From positions 1 through 59,337 of the forward strand of contig JBAYZS010000011.1 in the NCBI GenBank assembly GCA_041672395.1: a DNA stretch of 59,337 nt, read 5' to 3'. Numbering within the stretch: position 1 is the stretch's first letter; every line of letters begins with the position of its first letter. The position numbers and the translations under genes were made by a program. Shown here piece after piece: positions 26,497 to 37,560 of the stretch. The DNA comes from UBA5287 sp041672395 (GTDB lineage Bacteria; Bacteroidota; Bacteroidia; Bacteroidales; Dysgonomonadaceae). Below the pieces are notes generated by a model. The model saw nothing but the letters and a program-made list of their open reading frames with translations. It searched no databases and was not told where the DNA came from.

Positions 26497-29139
26497 TTAT
26501 TTAACGGTAAAACTATATTTACCTGATCCAATAGTCTCTACCTTATTGTTAATCTTTACACTTGCTGTCGTACCAACCGGAATTTCAATATTTAACAAAA
26601 TACTCTTCCCTTTTCTTTTCCATTCTGAGCGAATGGGGCCTCTTACAGATTTGTATTCTGCTTTAACCCAATCAATGCCCTCAATGAAATAGGGTTGAAT
26701 AACAATATGCTTGAATCCGGGATTTTGACTGTCATAATTTATCCCTGCCAAATAACGGTACATCCATGCACTGATATCTCCAAAGAACACATGGTTAAGC
26801 GATGCATCATTGAATTTTGGGTTTAATGTCCATGTCTCGGGCAATGTTGTAAATTCCAATGAATCAACCCAATTCCCCCACGATGGTGACTCCGGACGTG
26901 TAATCATTTTTAAAGCGATTTCACCATGACCGTATTGCGTGAGCATTCTTGGAACAGTTTTAGTACCTAAAAGACCAAAATCGCCAAAACCGTTGTTAGC
27001 TTTAATCGTTTCTGCCAATTTATCTGCTACTTTCTGCTCATCTCCTGCGGGAACTAATCCTAAATAAAGCGCCAGAGCCAGAGAAGTTTGTGAACCATTT
27101 GCATAAATGTTTGCTTCGCTATTGTAAAATTGTTTGTTGATAAGCGCCTTTATTGACTCGGCTTTCTCACTGTATGCTTTAAAATCTTTGCCAATAATTT
27201 CGGCAAAGCGTGCCATTAACTTGTAATCTTGATAATAATAAGCAGAAGATGTGAAGGTGTTCGGCGTTTGGGCCTTGAATGTAAGCCAGTCGCCCAAACC
27301 AAAATTTAATAATCCATCTACTTCTTTGGTAGTTATATAATTCAGATATTTTTCCATAGTAGGATACAATCGCATAATGGTCTGCTTGTCGCCATAGTAA
27401 TTGTACAACTCATTTGGAATAATAAAGAGTGCTGCATCCCAAACTGGTCCGGGCCAATCGCCAAATCCCCATCCGCTGCTCGGGATAATGCCAGATATCA
27501 AGCCGTTTTCACGTTGATTATCAATGTAATCGTTCATCCATTTTTCATAGAAGAGAATCCCATCATAATTAAGCAAACCTAATTCAGTTGCCACATGCGC
27601 ATCTGCTGTCCAGCCATTTTTTTCACGTTGAGGACAATCGGTAGGGATGCTATGCATATTGCTTAAATACGACTGATTAGTGGCTTTCCAAAGTTTGTTA
27701 AGTGTTTCATCTGAACAGGAAAAACTGCCTGCTGGATCAACATTTGTGTGAACAAAAAGTCCCGTGAGACTTTCCTTTGTGAGTTCTACTGGTTTATCAC
27801 TCACTACTTCAACATACTGGAATCCATGATAGGTGAATGATGGCTGATATACTTCATATTCATCATTACCGTTAAGTATGAATACATCTGTTTGGAATAT
27901 CTCCTTCTCTTGAACAGGATGATAATATACATTAATATTTCCCTGATTCAACCGACCAACGCTATCCAAAAGTTCACCATGTTTAATTTGTAGTTTTGTT
28001 CCTTTAGCTCCTTTTACGCGAATCCTTACAAATCCGGCAAAATTCTCGCCAAAATCATAAACGTAGGTAGTGTTGTCAAACTTTTTAAATTTTACTGGTT
28101 CAATTTCTTTAGTAGATTGAATTGGTGGTAATTTTTGCGCTTGAAATGCTGCTGCATTCATCTCCGTAATCTTCACATCTTTCCAACGACGGTCATCAAA
28201 ATCGGCTTTCTTCCAACCTTTTTCTTCCAGACGAGCATCATACATATCGCCACTATAAATATTATTGTAAATATAGGCTCCGGTATTGGTCTTCCATGAA
28301 CCGTCCGTAACAATTTTACTCACTGTTCCATCGGTATAGTGTATGTGTAATTCACAAATCATTTTTGGACGATCACGCCACGATGCTTTGTGGAAATCCC
28401 ATACAGCCACGCTCTGCTCATTAAACCAACCGTTACCTATTACTGAACTGATTATGTTTTCACCACGATTCAATAAATCTGTAACATCGTGCACAACATA
28501 ATAAACTCTTTTGTTGAAATGTGTATAAGCTGGATCTAAATAGTTCTTCCCAACACGATTGCCATTAATATACGCTTCATAATAACCCAGAGCGGAAATG
28601 TACATCCGTGCATAATCTACTTCTTTGTCAGTTTCAAAAGCTTTTCGGAATAGGGGAGCCGGTTCAGCATCTTTATCAAATGAGTCGGTGATCCATTGAG
28701 CAGACCAATCCGTTCTGTTCATCATTGCAGTTTCAAAAGTCGCTGTTTCAGAGATGATTGGTTTTGCTGTCGATTTAGTCCATATTTTAACATTCCAATA
28801 ATATTTCTGAAAGCTTTTCAGTTTATTTGATGGGATGAACGATGCCAGCTGCATATCAGAAGCTGTTTTTTCAGATTGCCAGATGTCAGGTGCGCCTTTT
28901 TCCAATAATTCAGGAGACGTGGCTACTTGAATCTGATAGTCGGATTGAACTATATTCTTTTTTTCTGACTGCAATATCCAGGTAAAACGCGGATGTAATT
29001 CATCTATTCCAATTGGGTTTTCGGAATACTCACAACGAAGGGATGTCACGGTTGTCTTGTTTTGAGCATTACTACAAAATACGAAATTGAAAAGTAGAGA
29101 TATAACTACTATAATATTTGTTAGCTTTTTTAAGAACAT
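26497..29139 (-). CDS. GH78 alpha-L-rhamnosidase (copy 1, 880 aa)
   Basis: An 880-residue secreted enzyme (signal peptide about 1-25, CSNAQ). It has the GH78 layout: fibronectin-like and beta-sandwich domains to about 460, then the (alpha/alpha)6 barrel. The active-site block SIPTDCPQREKNGWTADAH gives D501, general acid E506 and D513, matching D567/E572/D579 of Bacillus RhaB. E768 (LPETW) is the likely base. The C-terminal domain SVRGPIRSEWKRKG is typical. It removes terminal alpha-L-rhamnose by inversion. It is the last gene of the nine-gene operon, 20 bases after copy 2. Confidence 0.93.
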   Translation of the reverse strand: MFLKKLTNIIVVISLLFNFVFCSNAQNKTTVTSLRCEYSENPIGIDELHPRFTWILQSEKKNIVQSDYQIQVATSPELLEKGAPDIWQSEKTASDMQLASFIPSNKLKSFQKYYWNVKIWTKSTAKPIISETATFETAMMNRTDWSAQWITDSFDKDAEPAPLFRKAFETDKEVDYARMYISALGYYEAYINGNRVGKNYLDPAYTHFNKRVYYVVHDVTDLLNRGENIISSVIGNGWFNEQSVAVWDFHKASWRDRPKMICELHIHYTDGTVSKIVTDGSWKTNTGAYIYNNIYSGDMYDARLEEKGWKKADFDDRRWKDVKITEMNAAAFQAQKLPPIQSTKEIEPVKFKKFDNTTYVYDFGENFAGFVRIRVKGAKGTKLQIKHGELLDSVGRLNQGNINVYYHPVQEKEIFQTDVFILNGNDEYEVYQPSFTYHGFQYVEVVSDKPVELTKESLTGLFVHTNVDPAGSFSCSDETLNKLWKATNQSYLSNMHSIPTDCPQREKNGWTADAHVATELGLLNYDGILFYEKWMNDYIDNQRENGLISGIIPSSGWGFGDWPGPVWDAALFIIPNELYNYYGDKQTIMRLYPTMEKYLNYITTKEVDGLLNFGLGDWLTFKAQTPNTFTSSAYYYQDYKLMARFAEIIGKDFKAYSEKAESIKALINKQFYNSEANIYANGSQTSLALALYLGLVPAGDEQKVADKLAETIKANNGFGDFGLLGTKTVPRMLTQYGHGEIALKMITRPESPSWGNWVDSLEFTTLPETWTLNPKFNDASLNHVFFGDISAWMYRYLAGINYDSQNPGFKHIVIQPYFIEGIDWVKAEYKSVRGPIRSEWKRKGKSILLNIEIPVGTTASVKINNKVETIGSGKYSFTVK

Positions 29140-29159
29140 TATACTTTTGTATTAATTAT

Positions 29160-31883
29160 TTATTTGCTTGTAATATGATAAGTGCCTGATGCAACAGTTA
29201 TTTCAATACCTGATGCGGTTTCTTTCACATTTAGAACGCCCTTTTGTTTTGGAGTATCGATATTCAATTCTTTAGGCAATTTCAATATCGCCGATGAATT
29301 ACCAGGTATTGTAATATCCCATTCAAAGTGATTGTTTTCTTTCTTCCATTCACTTTTAATCTCCCCGTATACCGAGTTGTAGGAAGCATTTACATGAGAA
29401 AGACCTTCAGGAAATTTTGGTTCCATGAACAATTGTTTGAAAGCAATACTTCCAGGTGCGTTTTTAATACCTGCCAAATCTTCATAATACCAGATAATCA
29501 AATCTCCCAATAACATAACATGGTTACCAGAATTCATTGCCGGATCAGCTGTATTGCCGTTCCATAATTCCCAAATGGTTGTAGCTCCATTGTTAATCAT
29601 ATATCCCCAACTTGGATAGGTCTCGTTCGTTGCTATTTTATATGCAAGATCTACATTACCATGCTCTGTGAGCCCTCTCATAAGTTGTTGAATTCCTAAT
29701 ACTCCCGTACTAACATGTCCGTTAAAATCTACTTCAGTCGTTTGTTCAATATTTTTAAAGACGCTTTCTTCAAATCCTTCCGGTACTAATCCTAATTGTA
29801 ATGATAGAATATTAGCTGTTACTGTATTATTATCATATTTTGCGGAATTAGTATTAAAATATCGTGCGTTATATGCATTTTTAATCTTCTCAATAAGGTC
29901 AATATATCCGGGGATATCAGCTTCATTTCCTGTGATTTCTGCAAATTCGATCATTAAATTTAGCAGACTGTAATACATTGTTGTACTTAATACAGGACCA
30001 GCAGTCTTACGACTTGGATCTTGTGAATGAATAAGATCCTGCCTTTCAGGTGGCATACACCAATCGCCATAGGTATCTTTTGTCAGGATATAATCCTTCA
30101 TAGATACCTTCTGCATACGTTCCATATAGCGCTTCATGGAGTTGTAGTGTTTTTTGATCGGTGCAGCGTCTCCATATTGTTTATTTAACATGTCCATTGC
30201 ATAAAAATATGCTGCCGGCCATGTCACATCATCATTATAAATAGTCCAGAATCTGGGTGAAACAACCGAAATGGCTCCCTCAGGACTTTGAGAATCCTCG
30301 ATATCTTGAACCCATTTACTGTAAAGTGCTGCATTATCAAAGATGAAAGCCTCGCCAAAACAACCCGTTGCACGATCACCAAGCCAACCCATTCTCTCAT
30401 CCCGTTGAGGGCAGTCGGTAGGCATTCCACGATAATTCCCGCGTATACCCCAATATGCATTTTTAAATACTTGATTGATAACTTTATTAGATGTTTCAAA
30501 ATGACCGGTAGTTTCCATCTTATCGTAAGTTACTTTACCTGTGAAATCAGTCAAGTTGGGTTGATAATTGAGTCCCGAGATCTCTACATATCGGAATCCA
30601 TGATATGTAAATGAAGGTTCCCAAGTAAACACACCATCTCTTGCAGGGGTGTAAATATCGCTAACTTTTGCTGTACGGATATTTGCAAGATAAATGGTTC
30701 CATCAGCATTTAGCGTTTCAGCAAATCTGAAGACAATAGGTTTACCTTTAGTTGCTGTTAAACTGTTAACTTTCAACCAGCCAACCATGTTCTGTCCCAT
30801 GTCCAGAATATATTTGCCATCAGATAGTTTTGTTATACCCACAGGAGTGACTTCATCCTGAACCCTGATATTTGGATTAGGTTGAGCTGTAAGTTTCCCC
30901 TTCGGAGCTTCCATTATATCTGCATTTTTCCAATTTGAATCATTGTATTTGGCAGATTCCCAGCCGATAAGCTCTAATCTTGAATCGTACTCTACACCAT
31001 CAAATTCATTGTTCGCTACAATAGGACCTTTAGAAGTAACCTTCCATGATTCATCACTCACAATTCTATCAAAAGTGCCATCCTTGTATTCGATTTCCAA
31101 TTGTGTTATTAATCGAGGTAGGCCAAACATCATTGTTTCATTGCCGCGCATTCCAAAAAACCGACCATTTCCCAAAGTAACACTTAGTAGATTTGCCTTT
31201 TTTTGAATGAGTGATGTTACGTCATACACATTGTAATAAACCCTGTCCGGATACCAAGAAGGAGTGGGGGAGAGCACATCTTCTGAGATCTTTTTCCCAT
31301 TTATAGCTGCTTCATAAGAACCCAGTCCCGAAATATATATCGTTGCACGTTTGATATCTCTTTTTACCTCGAATGGTTTTCGTAAATATCGAGCTGCTAA
31401 TCGAGTATTATCTTTAGCAGTCTCTTTTGCATTTGAGAGCGAATTTTCACCAATCCATTTTGCTAGCCATTCATTGCTATTTAATATAGCCATCGACCAT
31501 TGGTTTATATCACTCCAATCGTTTTTTCCTTGATTTGTAATAACCCTTACCCTCCAGTAGTATTTTCCTTTTGATTTCAGAGCATCTCCATTATAAGAGA
31601 TTAAATGAGACTGTTCGCTAGTAACAATTCCAGAATCCCATAATAGATTTTTCCCCTTTTTAAGATCTTTTGATGATGAAGCTACCTGAATCTGGTATGA
31701 AATCTGTTTAAGATCTGACTCTGTAGATGAAATCTTCCAAGAAAAGCGTGGTTGTAATGTAGCGATTCCTTGAGGGTTTTCCTGCATTTCAACTTTAAGA
31801 GCTGTAGTCATCGATTTTTGGTTGTCAAAACCTGTAAACAAGATTAAGACAAAGATGGCAATTAATACTGTAAAATGTTTCAT
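29160..31883 (-). CDS. GH78 alpha-L-rhamnosidase (copy 2, 907 aa)
   Basis: 907 residues with a type I signal peptide (hydrophobic 4-18). The barrel motif MPTDCPQRDERMGWLGD gives D490, D495 and D503; the acid position is Asp followed by Glu, a common GH78 variant. The base is E772 in ATTIWELW. The N-terminal fibronectin-like part (PRFSWKISSTESD) and C-terminal SVYGEIKSEWKKEN match the family. Its sequence is clearly different from the other three copies, so it probably takes a different linkage or neighbour sugar. It lies 51 bases downstream of copy 3. Confidence 0.93.
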   Translation of the reverse strand: MKHFTVLIAIFVLILFTGFDNQKSMTTALKVEMQENPQGIATLQPRFSWKISSTESDLKQISYQIQVASSSKDLKKGKNLLWDSGIVTSEQSHLISYNGDALKSKGKYYWRVRVITNQGKNDWSDINQWSMAILNSNEWLAKWIGENSLSNAKETAKDNTRLAARYLRKPFEVKRDIKRATIYISGLGSYEAAINGKKISEDVLSPTPSWYPDRVYYNVYDVTSLIQKKANLLSVTLGNGRFFGMRGNETMMFGLPRLITQLEIEYKDGTFDRIVSDESWKVTSKGPIVANNEFDGVEYDSRLELIGWESAKYNDSNWKNADIMEAPKGKLTAQPNPNIRVQDEVTPVGITKLSDGKYILDMGQNMVGWLKVNSLTATKGKPIVFRFAETLNADGTIYLANIRTAKVSDIYTPARDGVFTWEPSFTYHGFRYVEISGLNYQPNLTDFTGKVTYDKMETTGHFETSNKVINQVFKNAYWGIRGNYRGMPTDCPQRDERMGWLGDRATGCFGEAFIFDNAALYSKWVQDIEDSQSPEGAISVVSPRFWTIYNDDVTWPAAYFYAMDMLNKQYGDAAPIKKHYNSMKRYMERMQKVSMKDYILTKDTYGDWCMPPERQDLIHSQDPSRKTAGPVLSTTMYYSLLNLMIEFAEITGNEADIPGYIDLIEKIKNAYNARYFNTNSAKYDNNTVTANILSLQLGLVPEGFEESVFKNIEQTTEVDFNGHVSTGVLGIQQLMRGLTEHGNVDLAYKIATNETYPSWGYMINNGATTIWELWNGNTADPAMNSGNHVMLLGDLIIWYYEDLAGIKNAPGSIAFKQLFMEPKFPEGLSHVNASYNSVYGEIKSEWKKENNHFEWDITIPGNSSAILKLPKELNIDTPKQKGVLNVKETASGIEITVASGTYHITSK

Positions 31884-31934
31884 ATTGTAAGAGTTAAGAA
31901 TATATGATTAAAATGTAAATATAATTAAATTTAT

Positions 31935-34712
31935 TTAGTTGGTGAAAAAATATTTACCTGACGGCACTTCAAAAAGTATATATCCGTCTTTTTTACCAAC
32001 GATTTTCGCAATACCGGTCGACTCTTTAGTTTCTCTACCCTTTTCATCTGGAAAGTAAACGGTTGATTTACAATTGGGAGGAACGGTAATATTAAGCGTG
32101 GTACTACCGTTTTCACGTTTCCATTCAGACTTTATCATACCTGCCGGAGAATCAAATGAGGCCTTTGCCCATTTTAATTGCGATTCACTGAGCTTAGGTA
32201 CTCTTATGATAAATTTCTGAAATCCTGGTTTTGAATCATCTCTTCTGATTCCAGTCACGCCATCAATATACCATGCTCCCGGATACAGATATGAACTATG
32301 TAATAATGAATGTCCCGGCAGGTCTTTCTCCCACATTTCCCAAATAGTCGTAGCATCGTTTTCACGCATGAACCCCCAGCTGGGATAGGTGGTTTGCGAA
32401 GTCATAGAATAAATCAAATCATCTCTTCCTTCATCACGTAAAACCTTGAAGAGCATAGCTCCCCCGGTAATTCCTACATCAATATGACCTTTATTGTTTA
32501 TAAGTATTTCTTTTTCGAGTCTGTCCATTACAGTCTTATGCAATTCTGGAGGTACAACACCTCCATAAAGAGCTGCTGCCAGATTTGCCATCGATTTATC
32601 GGAATAACTTTGATCATCAGGATTATAGAACTTTGCATGAATTGCCTTACTTGATGCCTCAGCTTGCTTTTCCCATTCTTCTGCTTCTTTTGTACGACCA
32701 ATAATTCTGGCTATTTTAGCGCCGGTTCGCAAGTTATAAACCCAATAGCAATTATTCAAACATAAAGTTTCTGGTTTATCATTGTTCATACCTTCAGCTG
32801 TAGCATTGGGCCAAAGCCAATCCCCAAGAAAATCCCAACCTCCGCCATATCTCTTTAACATATCATTTTCAGTATTCGATTGAAGGAATGCAATCCATTC
32901 TTTTATCATTTCAAAATTTGTCTCAAGTACACGTGTGTCTCCCTCATGTTGATATAAAAGCCAAGGTAGAGTAACAACTATTCCGCCCCAAGCCGGTCCG
33001 CCGCCACCATGATAAGTCGGCGCGGTTTGAGGAAGAACGCCATTATTCAAAAAGCGACCACTACTTACTTGTTTGTGTGCCCATTCTGGATTATTCATAT
33101 CTCCTACCATCGGTTCAGTGCCCTGAACATCACGCCAGTCTTCTAACCATTTGGAATAAAATGCTCCCATTTTATAATTAAACATTCCTGTTTCGCTAGT
33201 AGCATGCGCATCTCCTCCATAACCAAATCGCTCTCGCTGAGGACAATCTACGATGTAACCACCTATCGACAGATTACGGAAAGTCCAATTTATTCGGTCA
33301 TGTATCCAATTTTGCAAGGGATCGGAACTCTCAAACGTTGAGGCAGATTCGTAAGCAGTACGGACTTGCCATCCCTTAATATCCGAAAGCTGAGGTTTTG
33401 ATTTCATCCCTTTTATTGTAATCCATCTGCCGGATGCATAGTTAAAATGATGTCGGAAAGTGCCTTTTCCTGAAGGACCAATTTTATAAGCACTATGATT
33501 TCTGAATGTCATTTCATCTTGTTCTCGTTCTGAATAGAGAAAATCGATTAGTGTACCTGGTTCACCGGATACGTTTATTTGGGTCCAACCAGCAAAATTT
33601 ACACCCATATCCGCGCGATAAGTACCGTCTGCACGTTCTTCAATACTTATAGGATTGATTTCCTCAAACAATTTGTTTGTTTCCATCTTTTGTGCTGATA
33701 AAGTCAGTTTCGGAGCATATTCAATTGCCTGATCCCAAGATGAATCATTATAACCGATTGTATTCCAGCCTTCTATTTCTTTATTTCCATCATAGATTTC
33801 ACCTCCATAATTTCCAAACTCCCAAGTTCCTAATAGTTTATTTGGACTTGAATGGGTTTTCCAAGAATTATCTGTTACAATCCTGCTGATTTTCTTACCT
33901 TTACAGTTATAAACGTCTGCTTGTGCAATTACAATAGGGGTACGCGGTTTGTCAGATGTTATATATGGTGCGAAAATTGACCAAGAGGCTCCCAGCCATA
34001 ATGAAATTACATTTTTTCCTGGTTTAAGTGCCTTAGCAATATCATATGCAATATATCTTGCACGTCTGGTATGATCGCTTACTGCAGGCGCAAGCACATG
34101 GTCTCCTATTTTAATTCCGTTTACAAATAATTCATGATAACCTACTGAAGCAACAAACATTGTAGCTTTACCTGGTGCCTCATCAATATTTATTGTTTTG
34201 CGTAACCATGGGTCTTCTACATTACATTCTCTTTGCGAAGGATCAAATAGTTGATCAGTGCCAATCCATTTTGCCGACCAATCAAATTGTGAAAAAAGTC
34301 CGGTGCTCCATTGCGCAGGATCACTCCATGCGGATTGTTGACCTTTTTCATCTTTAACGCATATTTTCCAATAATAATTTTTATCAGATAATAGTGGGTT
34401 CCCCTTATATTCAATAAGTTGCATGCGGTCTGAAGATGTCCATCCCGTATCCCACATATCTCCCAAATTCTTATCCAGTTTGGCTAATGAACGACTAACT
34501 AATATACGATAACTTGTTTGTTTCTGTCCATATTCAGAATCGTTCATTGCAGACAAAGTCCAACTAAAACGAGGATGTAATTCATCTAGTCCTTCAGGAT
34601 TAGAAAGATATTCACACTTTAAATCTACTGGCGTAATACTGCTTGCAGCTTGGGAATAAGTTGCTGCAACTATTAAAAGAACGAATACCAACTTAAAGAT
34701 TTTTATTCTCAT
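31935..34712 (-). CDS. GH78 alpha-L-rhamnosidase (copy 3, 925 aa)
   Basis: 925 residues with a signal peptide (about 1-23, SQAAS). The motif IVDCPQRERFGYGGDAHA gives D489, general acid E494 and D501, with Tyr in place of the usual Trp. The base is E792 in ATTIWEMWEKD. A longer middle part (ERFGYGG..HGGGGPAWGG) is seen in some GH78 subgroups. The C-terminus SPAGMIKSEWKREN is typical. It lies 32 bases downstream of the GH127-like gene. Confidence 0.93.
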   Translation of the reverse strand: MRIKIFKLVFVLLIVAATYSQAASSITPVDLKCEYLSNPEGLDELHPRFSWTLSAMNDSEYGQKQTSYRILVSRSLAKLDKNLGDMWDTGWTSSDRMQLIEYKGNPLLSDKNYYWKICVKDEKGQQSAWSDPAQWSTGLFSQFDWSAKWIGTDQLFDPSQRECNVEDPWLRKTINIDEAPGKATMFVASVGYHELFVNGIKIGDHVLAPAVSDHTRRARYIAYDIAKALKPGKNVISLWLGASWSIFAPYITSDKPRTPIVIAQADVYNCKGKKISRIVTDNSWKTHSSPNKLLGTWEFGNYGGEIYDGNKEIEGWNTIGYNDSSWDQAIEYAPKLTLSAQKMETNKLFEEINPISIEERADGTYRADMGVNFAGWTQINVSGEPGTLIDFLYSEREQDEMTFRNHSAYKIGPSGKGTFRHHFNYASGRWITIKGMKSKPQLSDIKGWQVRTAYESASTFESSDPLQNWIHDRINWTFRNLSIGGYIVDCPQRERFGYGGDAHATSETGMFNYKMGAFYSKWLEDWRDVQGTEPMVGDMNNPEWAHKQVSSGRFLNNGVLPQTAPTYHGGGGPAWGGIVVTLPWLLYQHEGDTRVLETNFEMIKEWIAFLQSNTENDMLKRYGGGWDFLGDWLWPNATAEGMNNDKPETLCLNNCYWVYNLRTGAKIARIIGRTKEAEEWEKQAEASSKAIHAKFYNPDDQSYSDKSMANLAAALYGGVVPPELHKTVMDRLEKEILINNKGHIDVGITGGAMLFKVLRDEGRDDLIYSMTSQTTYPSWGFMRENDATTIWEMWEKDLPGHSLLHSSYLYPGAWYIDGVTGIRRDDSKPGFQKFIIRVPKLSESQLKWAKASFDSPAGMIKSEWKRENGSTTLNITVPPNCKSTVYFPDEKGRETKESTGIAKIVGKKDGYILFEVPSGKYFFTN

Positions 34713-34744
34713 TTTCTTATTTTTTTCTATTACTATTACTATTT

Positions 34745-36622
34745 CTATTTTCTTGGATCATATAACTGTGGAAGCCAGACTTTAAAGAAAGGGAATAAGT
34801 TCTTAGCATTCCCTGCTGAAGCATAATCACATAATTCAATATCTATAGGTTGTGAATTATATTCAGCGTACGACTCAGGTGAAAATCGTGCAGAAAAGGT
34901 CATCCAAATATCAGGATTTGCTTTATTTACAGGAGTTAGTTCGATTGTTCCTTGATCGTTTAACAATGGTGTAAGAATGGCTTCAAGATGTGGACCAAAC
35001 AAACGTTCATCTCGCGTAAGTACAATAGGTCCACGAGTAATTGCTATGTATTTTTCTCGATCTCCAATGCGATGTAGTTTAGCTTTTAAATCGAAATTAA
35101 TCGAAACTGAATCGTTATCTTTCCATAATCTATTAATCTTTAGGTAACCGCCTGCAACTGTATTTTGTATCGCTTCTCCATTGACCATAACCGACACTTT
35201 TTCACACCAAGATGGAACTCTAAATGCCAATGTCATTGTTTCGGATTTCTTCATTTCCAATTTAATATCAACCTTCCCTTCAACTGGATATTTTGTTTGT
35301 TGTATCAAGTTTATGATAGCTTTTTTAGGTGTCATTACTTCGTATTCTCCATCAATAAAGAAATTTACAGTTGCACCTTCGTTACTTTGCATAACAGCAG
35401 TAAGCGGGATAGTGAACAATCCTCTCGGACCGCTTGCATTACAGCAGTTTAGCCCCATTCCACATTGTTCGGATCCTTTAAGGCGTTGTCCTGATAATGG
35501 AGTGTATTTTGCCCAATCCGAGCCATCGGGTCGCATAGAACCGAGTAATGCGTTGTAAAAAGTTTGTTCAATGGCATCTGCATATTTTGTTTCGCCGGTA
35601 AGACGCAACAGTTGCTGATTCAACTTCAACCAAGTAACGGTTACACAAGTCTCCTGATAATGCTCTATTGGAAATTGTTGTAAATCTTTCCCTGAAAACC
35701 AGGACTCTACTGATGCTCCAGATCCTGCAATATTAATCTCTGAATCAATAATGCTTTGCCATGTGTTTTCAACTGCAGTTTTGTATTCTTCTTTTCCGGT
35801 CAATCGATATAATTCTAACAATCCTTCATAGCATGACATCATTTCATACGCTTTTTGTCCTTGTTCCCAGCCGTACCAATTATCAGGTGCAGGCTTTGGA
35901 AATCTTTTCCCAACAGGAATTTTTGATTTCGAAATAAGTTGAGGCCCTTCCGGTAATTCCCATTGACGAACAATTTCTTCAGCAAAATCAAGGTACGTTT
36001 TATTCCCGGTTCTCACATAAAGTTGTGTCATAGGTTCCAAAACTGAAGATGCCGCCATTCCCCTATGATTGCCCATTTTTATTATTTTGGACTCTTTTTC
36101 GTTCAATTCCTTTATCAGAAAATCTGCTTCTTTAGAGGCTGCATCTAACACTTTTTTATCTTTTGAAATATCATAAAAAGCAATTAGCCCAAGTATAACA
36201 TATTTGCGGCCCCATATATCCCATGCTTTCAGATGACTTTCGGGAGCATAATTCCCGATATATCCATCGGAAGTTTGCGTTTCTATCAATCCGTAAGCGG
36301 CTTTCTTCAACACTTCAAGTAATTCAGTAGTGGGTTTATATTTGTAAGCTAAGGCTGCAGAAGTAAACCATTTCCCCCAAAACTCACCTTGCCAACAACT
36401 GTGCTCATCTCTAATCGTAAAAGGATGAATGAGTACATCAACATCTTGTGCCAATATTCTATTATTATATGAGGCATTCAGCTTGTTGCCGATATGCCCA
36501 TTTATTATTGCTGAATGAGCAGGCAAAAGCTTGTCGTGCACATCAGAAAATACTTTTTCTTTTTGTGCTGCAATAATCTGACATATTATCAGAAAAATCA
36601 ATATAGTTTTTATTCTATTCAT
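34745..36622 (-). CDS. GH127-like (DUF1680) glycosidase, probable beta-L-arabinofuranosidase
   Basis: 625 residues with a signal peptide (about 1-19). The (alpha/alpha)6 barrel carries the zinc/cysteine site of GH127: E324-x-C326 (HYQETC) and C393-C394 (NCCNASG). These match E338, C340, C417 and C418 of the Bifidobacterium enzyme HypBA1, where Cys417 is the nucleophile. The C-terminal beta domains follow (AFRVPSWCEKVSVMVNG, ITRGPIVLTRDERLF). Known members act on beta-L-arabinofuranose, and relatives on other sugars of rhamnogalacturonan II. The substrate here is inferred from the rhamnosidase neighbours. Confidence 0.88.
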   Translation of the reverse strand: MNRIKTILIFLIICQIIAAQKEKVFSDVHDKLLPAHSAIINGHIGNKLNASYNNRILAQDVDVLIHPFTIRDEHSCWQGEFWGKWFTSAALAYKYKPTTELLEVLKKAAYGLIETQTSDGYIGNYAPESHLKAWDIWGRKYVILGLIAFYDISKDKKVLDAASKEADFLIKELNEKESKIIKMGNHRGMAASSVLEPMTQLYVRTGNKTYLDFAEEIVRQWELPEGPQLISKSKIPVGKRFPKPAPDNWYGWEQGQKAYEMMSCYEGLLELYRLTGKEEYKTAVENTWQSIIDSEINIAGSGASVESWFSGKDLQQFPIEHYQETCVTVTWLKLNQQLLRLTGETKYADAIEQTFYNALLGSMRPDGSDWAKYTPLSGQRLKGSEQCGMGLNCCNASGPRGLFTIPLTAVMQSNEGATVNFFIDGEYEVMTPKKAIINLIQQTKYPVEGKVDIKLEMKKSETMTLAFRVPSWCEKVSVMVNGEAIQNTVAGGYLKINRLWKDNDSVSINFDLKAKLHRIGDREKYIAITRGPIVLTRDERLFGPHLEAILTPLLNDQGTIELTPVNKANPDIWMTFSARFSPESYAEYNSQPIDIELCDYASAGNAKNLFPFFKVWLPQLYDPRK

Positions 36623-36635
36623 TTTAAAGTTGATA

Positions 36636-37556
36636 TTATTTTACAATGATTTTCTCAATTTTCATCCAATGAACGCACCTGTTAAACCATTCGTCGAATT
36701 CAGGAATTTGAATAAATCCATGGTTCCCACGTGAATAAATATGTAATTCAACCGGTACATTATTGTCTTTTAATTGTTCGTAAAAATTCAAACTGTTTTT
36801 GACATTAACAACACTGTCATCATTTGTGTGGATAAGAATACTTTTTGGAGTATCTTTATTTACATGTAATTCATTTGAAAAGAAAGTTACTTTCTCCTTA
36901 TTTGGAAATTGACCGAGTAAGTTATCTCTTGAACCGATATGACCAATACTTTCTGAAAAACTGATAACTGGATTGATTAATATCATAAAATCAGGTCTCA
37001 AGTTTATTTTTTGATTGTTTTCTATTAATATAGAATCATAATGAACGCCTAATGATGCCGCTAGGTGCCCTCCAGCCGAAAATCCCATAATCCCAATTTT
37101 ATCTGGATTAATACCCCATTGTTTAGCATTTTTTCTGATTAAGAAAATGGTCTGTTGAGCATCTTTCAATGGTGCATAAGGTCTGTCGTCTTTTGTAATA
37201 TCGTTTGGTAACCTGTACTTAAGGACAAATGCTGCAACTCCAAGTTTGGTAAATTCTTTTGCAACATTAAATCCTTCCCGTTCCATGAGAAGAGTATGAT
37301 AACCTCCACCCGGACAAATAATAACAGCACTTTTTAAATCATTGTTTTGTGGAATAAAAGCCGTGAATGTAGGATTAGTAACCTTTCTAATCAAAAGTCC
37401 AAAAGAAGCATCCTGAGTATGTTCCTCTTCAGATTGTTCTTTTATCTTATCGTAAAGATAGACCTCCTCTACAGTCGTTTCCTTTTCCTGACCAAAAAGA
37501 CCGTAATTGAACAAACATAGCACAAAAAGAAGTATGTATTTGATATTCATCATCAT
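36636..37556 (-). CDS. Secreted alpha/beta-hydrolase esterase
   Basis: 306 residues with a signal peptide (about 1-22, GLFGQ). The oxyanion stretch CPGGGYHTL is at 81-89 and the nucleophile S160 sits in GFSAGGH. An Asp in HTNDDSVV and a His in SRGNHGF complete the triad. This is the arrangement of BD-FAE/acetyl-xylan-esterase-like enzymes. It probably removes acetyl or feruloyl groups so the glycosidases can act. It lies between rhamnosidase copy 4 (4-base gap) and the GH127-like gene (13-base gap). Confidence 0.88.
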   Translation of the reverse strand: MMMNIKYILLFVLCLFNYGLFGQEKETTVEEVYLYDKIKEQSEEEHTQDASFGLLIRKVTNPTFTAFIPQNNDLKSAVIICPGGGYHTLLMEREGFNVAKEFTKLGVAAFVLKYRLPNDITKDDRPYAPLKDAQQTIFLIRKNAKQWGINPDKIGIMGFSAGGHLAASLGVHYDSILIENNQKINLRPDFMILINPVISFSESIGHIGSRDNLLGQFPNKEKVTFFSNELHVNKDTPKSILIHTNDDSVVNVKNSLNFYEQLKDNNVPVELHIYSRGNHGFIQIPEFDEWFNRCVHWMKIEKIIVK

Positions 37557-37560
37557 CTCT